Shown piece by piece: positions 5,323 through 6,823 of a stretch of 6,823 bases of DNA (within the stretch, counting starts at the first letter, position 1; the number at the start of each line of letters is the position of its first letter). The notes below the pieces were generated by a model, which had not been told where the DNA came from, did not search any database, and saw nothing but the letters and a program-made list of their open reading frames with translations. A program made the position numbers and the translations under genes. The stretch covers positions 1-6,823 of the forward strand of contig JAHISS010000083.1 in assembly GCA_018817905.1 (NCBI GenBank), written 5' to 3'. The stretch is from Nanobdellota archaeon (GTDB lineage: Archaea; Nanobdellota; Nanobdellia; Pacearchaeales; GW2011-AR1).

Positions 5323-5474
5323 TAACAATATTCTTTATTCTTTAGATTATTTAAGTTTTTGGTTTGTGGATTTTCGCGCGTAATTGCTCGCCCCAGCCCA
5401 ACCTTTTGTTTAAACGAACATCTTCCCAAATCCCGCCACAAATCTTTCTGTTTGTATCTACTCCCCCCGAGTGC

Positions 5475-5490
5475 TAAAGACTTATAACCT
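5475..5490 (+). promoter_or_regulatory. Candidate promoter of the dockerin-repeat gene
   Basis: TAAAGACTTATAACC combines a purine-rich BRE-like element with a TATA-like CTTATAA centred near 5485. The start site would be near 5511, giving a leader of about 90 nt. A second candidate, GTTTAAAATAATAA at 5514-5527, would give a leader of about 55 nt. The choice is uncertain. Confidence 0.35.
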
Positions 5491-5583
5491 GCCAAAGAGC
5501 TCTAAAATAGTATGTTTAAAATAATAAGGGAAAATTGGTTAAACAAAGTAGAACTAATAGAAGTGAAAATGTTTAAGAACTGT

Positions 5584-5591
5584 AAGGAGGT
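5584..5591 (+). promoter_or_regulatory. Strong Shine-Dalgarno site of the dockerin gene
   Basis: AAGGAGGT precedes the ATG at 5601 by 9 nt and is a near-perfect match to the archaeal anti-Shine-Dalgarno sequence. It contrasts with the leaderless genes upstream and fixes the start. The surrounding AACTGTAAGGAGGTAAAC recurs in similar form at the window end. Confidence 0.85.
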
Positions 5592-5600
5592 AAACAAAAA

Positions 5601-6530
5601 ATGAAGAAAATTTTAGCATTAGTATTTTTGCTTTTGTTGGCTACAGGCCTGGTGTTTGCCGCTCCAATGATTGGGACAAAAACAATGGCTGTTGAAAAAC
5701 CAGCTGCAATTGCAGTTGAAAAACCAGCAACAGTGAACTTAGAATCAGCTGTAGTTGAAAAACCAGCGAAGATAGTGAGTTCAACATCATCGAGAAAGAT
5801 GAAACCAGTTGCTGATTTAGTTTCTCCAAAAGAAGAATGCAAGGGCGACATGAATGACGACGGAAAAGTTAACTTTTTGGATATTGTTCCATTTAGAAAA
5901 GCGTTGCTTAGTCCATTTCTTAGCGAAGAATCCTTTTGGAAGGCAGACTGCAACAACGATACTGTTGTAAACATGGCAGACTTAAATCCATTTGTACACT
6001 TGTTAAGTAACCCAACAGAAGCAGAATGTAGGCCATTGAAAGTAGCACCGTCAAAACCATCTGAGAAACCATCAGACTTAACGGTAAAGGCAAGCTCAAC
6101 AGATAATATGATAAAGGAATGCAGGGGAGACATACATAGAGACGGCGTTGTGGACTTTTTAGACATTGTTCCATTTAGAGAAGAACTGGGCTGGGCTATT
6201 TGGAAGGGACAATACTCTTGGAAATTAGATTGCAATAACGATGGTAATGTAAATTCAGAAGACCTGAACGCATTTGTAGACGAGTTGTTAGGAAAACCAG
6301 CAATATGCATATACCTAAAAATTCCAACTGAACCTGAAGACTGTAAAGGCGACATGAACAGAGACGGAGCTGTGAACTTCTTAGACGTCACACCATTTAC
6401 AAAACTTGTGTATTCAGAAGACTACTCGTGGAATGTAGATTACGATAACAACGGTGATGTAGACATGACAGACTTGAACTTGTTTGCGAACGCATTAATG
6501 CATCCACCAGAACACCCAGTTTGTAGATAA
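5601..6530 (+). CDS. Secreted protein with three tandem dockerin-like EF-hand modules
   Basis: The 309-residue protein starts with a Sec signal peptide (MKK, hydrophobic core 4-19, probable cleavage after FA at 19-20). A linker at about 21-78 repeats VEKPA at 31-35, 39-43 and 52-56. Three modules follow at about 80-143, 174-236 and 248-308. Each has two calcium loops of the D-x-N-x-D-G-x-V-N-x-x-D type: first loops at 83-94, 177-188 and 251-262 (NFLDIVPF or close), second loops at 116-127, 210-221 and 280-291. This is the paired-loop design of type I dockerins, which bind cohesins in a Ca2+-dependent way. The (N/D)FLD(I/V)xPF variant resembles dockerin-like repeats of Planctomycetes and uncultured archaea more than clostridial ones. 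No catalytic domain, sortase signal or C-terminal anchor is present. A role as an extracellular adaptor is inferred. The strong ribosome site suggests good expression. Confidence 0.88.
   Translation: MKKILALVFLLLLATGLVFAAPMIGTKTMAVEKPAAIAVEKPATVNLESAVVEKPAKIVSSTSSRKMKPVADLVSPKEECKGDMNDDGKVNFLDIVPFRKALLSPFLSEESFWKADCNNDTVVNMADLNPFVHLLSNPTEAECRPLKVAPSKPSEKPSDLTVKASSTDNMIKECRGDIHRDGVVDFLDIVPFREELGWAIWKGQYSWKLDCNNDGNVNSEDLNAFVDELLGKPAICIYLKIPTEPEDCKGDMNRDGAVNFLDVTPFTKLVYSEDYSWNVDYDNNGDVDMTDLNLFANALMHPPEHPVCR
5838..6524 (+). repeat. Three-fold internal repeat encoding the dockerin-like modules
   Basis: Units run about 5838-6029, 6120-6308 and 6342-6524. Each unit has Cys just before the first calcium loop (C80, C174, C248) and Cys after the second (C143, C236, C308), 60-63 residues apart. 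Units 1 and 2 also have Cys inside the second loop (C117, C211); unit 3 has Tyr281 there. Nucleotide similarity is clearest around the first loop, where CATTGTTCCATTTAGA-type sequence recurs in units 1 and 2, pointing to duplication. Deviations from consensus are T121 for the loop Gly, H179 at loop position 3 and N284 at position 5. Confidence 0.85.
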
Positions 6531-6536
6531 CTGCAT

Positions 6537-6580
6537 ATTTTTATTTTTATTTTTATTTTTTTTCTTTTATTTTTTTGTTT
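6537..6580 (+). terminator. Long T-tract terminator of the dockerin gene
   Basis: Starting 7 nt after the TAA stop, about 44 nt are almost wholly T, with TTTTTA repeated and a run of eight T. Archaeal RNA polymerase terminates at such tracts without a hairpin, and none is present. Confidence 0.75.
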
Positions 6581-6725
6581 AGTTGTAACTGTAGCCAGAT
6601 TTTTGATTATATGATTAAATAACAAACCATCCACCACCAGACCTCCTGGTTTATGAGATAATCATTTGTAGGGGGTGGGGCGCTTTTCAGTTACATCTTT
6701 TTATTTTTTTCTTCTTCTTATTCTT
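6581..6725 (+). other. Spacer with hairpin and second T-tract; possible small RNA
   Basis: No reading frame of note is present. ACCAG (6636-6640) and CTGGT (6646-6650) form a hairpin, competing with AAACCA (6624-6629) and TGGTTT (6647-6652). A G-rich run, GGGGGTGGGG, is at 6671-6680, and a pyrimidine/T-rich tract at 6697-6725 could terminate a transcript. TTGTAACT follows both T-tracts (6583-6590 and 6728-6735), hinting at duplicated 3' sequences. Confidence 0.3.
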
Positions 6726-6755
6726 GTTTGTAACTACTCTAAGTTAATGCTGAAG

Positions 6756-6764
6756 TTTTATATA
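6756..6764 (+). promoter_or_regulatory. TATA-box promoter of a gene starting beyond the window
   Basis: TTTTATATA, preceded by purine-rich TGAAG, is the best TATA box in the window. Transcription would begin near 6787 and give a leader of about 35-40 nt up to the predicted start codon just outside. Confidence 0.6.
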
Positions 6765-6806
6765 CCTCAATGATTATTTATAATCTCAATTATTATTAAT
6801 TAACTG

Positions 6807-6815
6807 AAAGGGGGT
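6807..6815 (+). promoter_or_regulatory. Ribosome site of the next gene (start just past the edge)
   Basis: AAAGGGGGT at the end of the window aligns with AAGGAGGT of the dockerin gene. The 22-nt context 6802-6823 matches 5578-5599 at 19 positions, so by analogy an ATG would follow at about 6825. Confidence 0.6.
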
Positions 6816-6823
6816 TAACAAAA

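Larger units (their letters stand above)
5323..5600. other. Intergenic region and leader before the dockerin gene
   Basis: I see no gene here on either strand. Contents are a T-rich tract to about 5360, a pyrimidine-rich plus strand with C-runs (CGCCCCAGCCCAACC near 5389, CTCCCCCCG near 5461), the 8-bp palindrome GTTTAAAC at 5408-5415, then the promoter and ribosome site of the dockerin gene. No tRNA or known RNA fold is apparent. Confidence 0.5.

Noticed and set aside
5573..6391. Long minus-strand frame (272 codons) opposite the dockerin gene
   Set aside because: It is a shadow of the repeat-rich plus-strand gene, whose signal peptide, strong ribosome site and EF-hand loops are unmistakable. 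The antisense product is Ser/Phe/Leu-rich without motifs.
6685..6809. Inverted pair TTTCAGTTA (6685-6693) and TAACTGAAA (6801-6809) as an RNA hairpin over the ribosome site
   Set aside because: The predicted transcription start near 6787 leaves the left arm outside the mRNA, and the loop would exceed 100 nt. The similarity to 114-140 is noted but probably reflects the shared leader motif.

Overview
The window looks archaeal, from an AT-rich genome, and the gene mix would suit a DPANN-type lineage such as the Woesearchaeota/Pacearchaeota group. The archaeal call rests on promoter architecture. Four or five genes have a TATA-like box about 24-27 nt upstream of the start codon, no Shine-Dalgarno sequence and therefore probably leaderless mRNAs. 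At least one gene (plus both window-edge leaders) instead has a long leader with a strong GGAGG-type ribosome site. The lineage is an inference from gene content and style, because there is no rRNA or other marker here.

Layout. Positions 1-98 hold the first 32 codons of a minus-strand gene, probably a transposase, with a 10-bp inverted repeat touching its ribosome site. A DUF1861-type carbohydrate-active protein (166-1098, plus) converges on a CorA Mg2+ transporter (1105-2214, minus). The two stop codons sit inside one 14-bp palindrome. A 415-nt spacer follows that may contain a decayed reading frame. Next is a two-gene membrane operon (2630-3669): a YjdF/DUF2238-type six-helix protein overlapping a small hydrophobic protein.

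The accessory core is 3679-5278. Two near-identical 55-bp direct repeats, both resembling part of a tRNA-Ser gene, bracket a small two-gene cassette. Its products look like a DUF4258-like/DUF2283 toxin-antitoxin pair. Directly after the second repeat is a NYN-domain (LabA-like) nuclease gene, split by about 135 nt of palindromic, stop-rich sequence although its two halves remain in one frame. Tandem tRNA-like fragments, a candidate TA pair, a broken nuclease gene and a probable transposase nearby together suggest a site of repeated insertion and recombination.

The last part (5279-6823) encodes a secreted protein made of three tandem dockerin-like EF-hand modules with a recurring cysteine pattern and no enzymatic domain. 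T-tract terminators follow it. The window ends on a leader that matches the dockerin gene's leader at 19 of 22 positions, so another gene, possibly a paralogue, probably begins one or two bases beyond the edge. The strongest leads are the repeat-flanked TA cassette, the interrupted NYN gene and the triple-dockerin protein.
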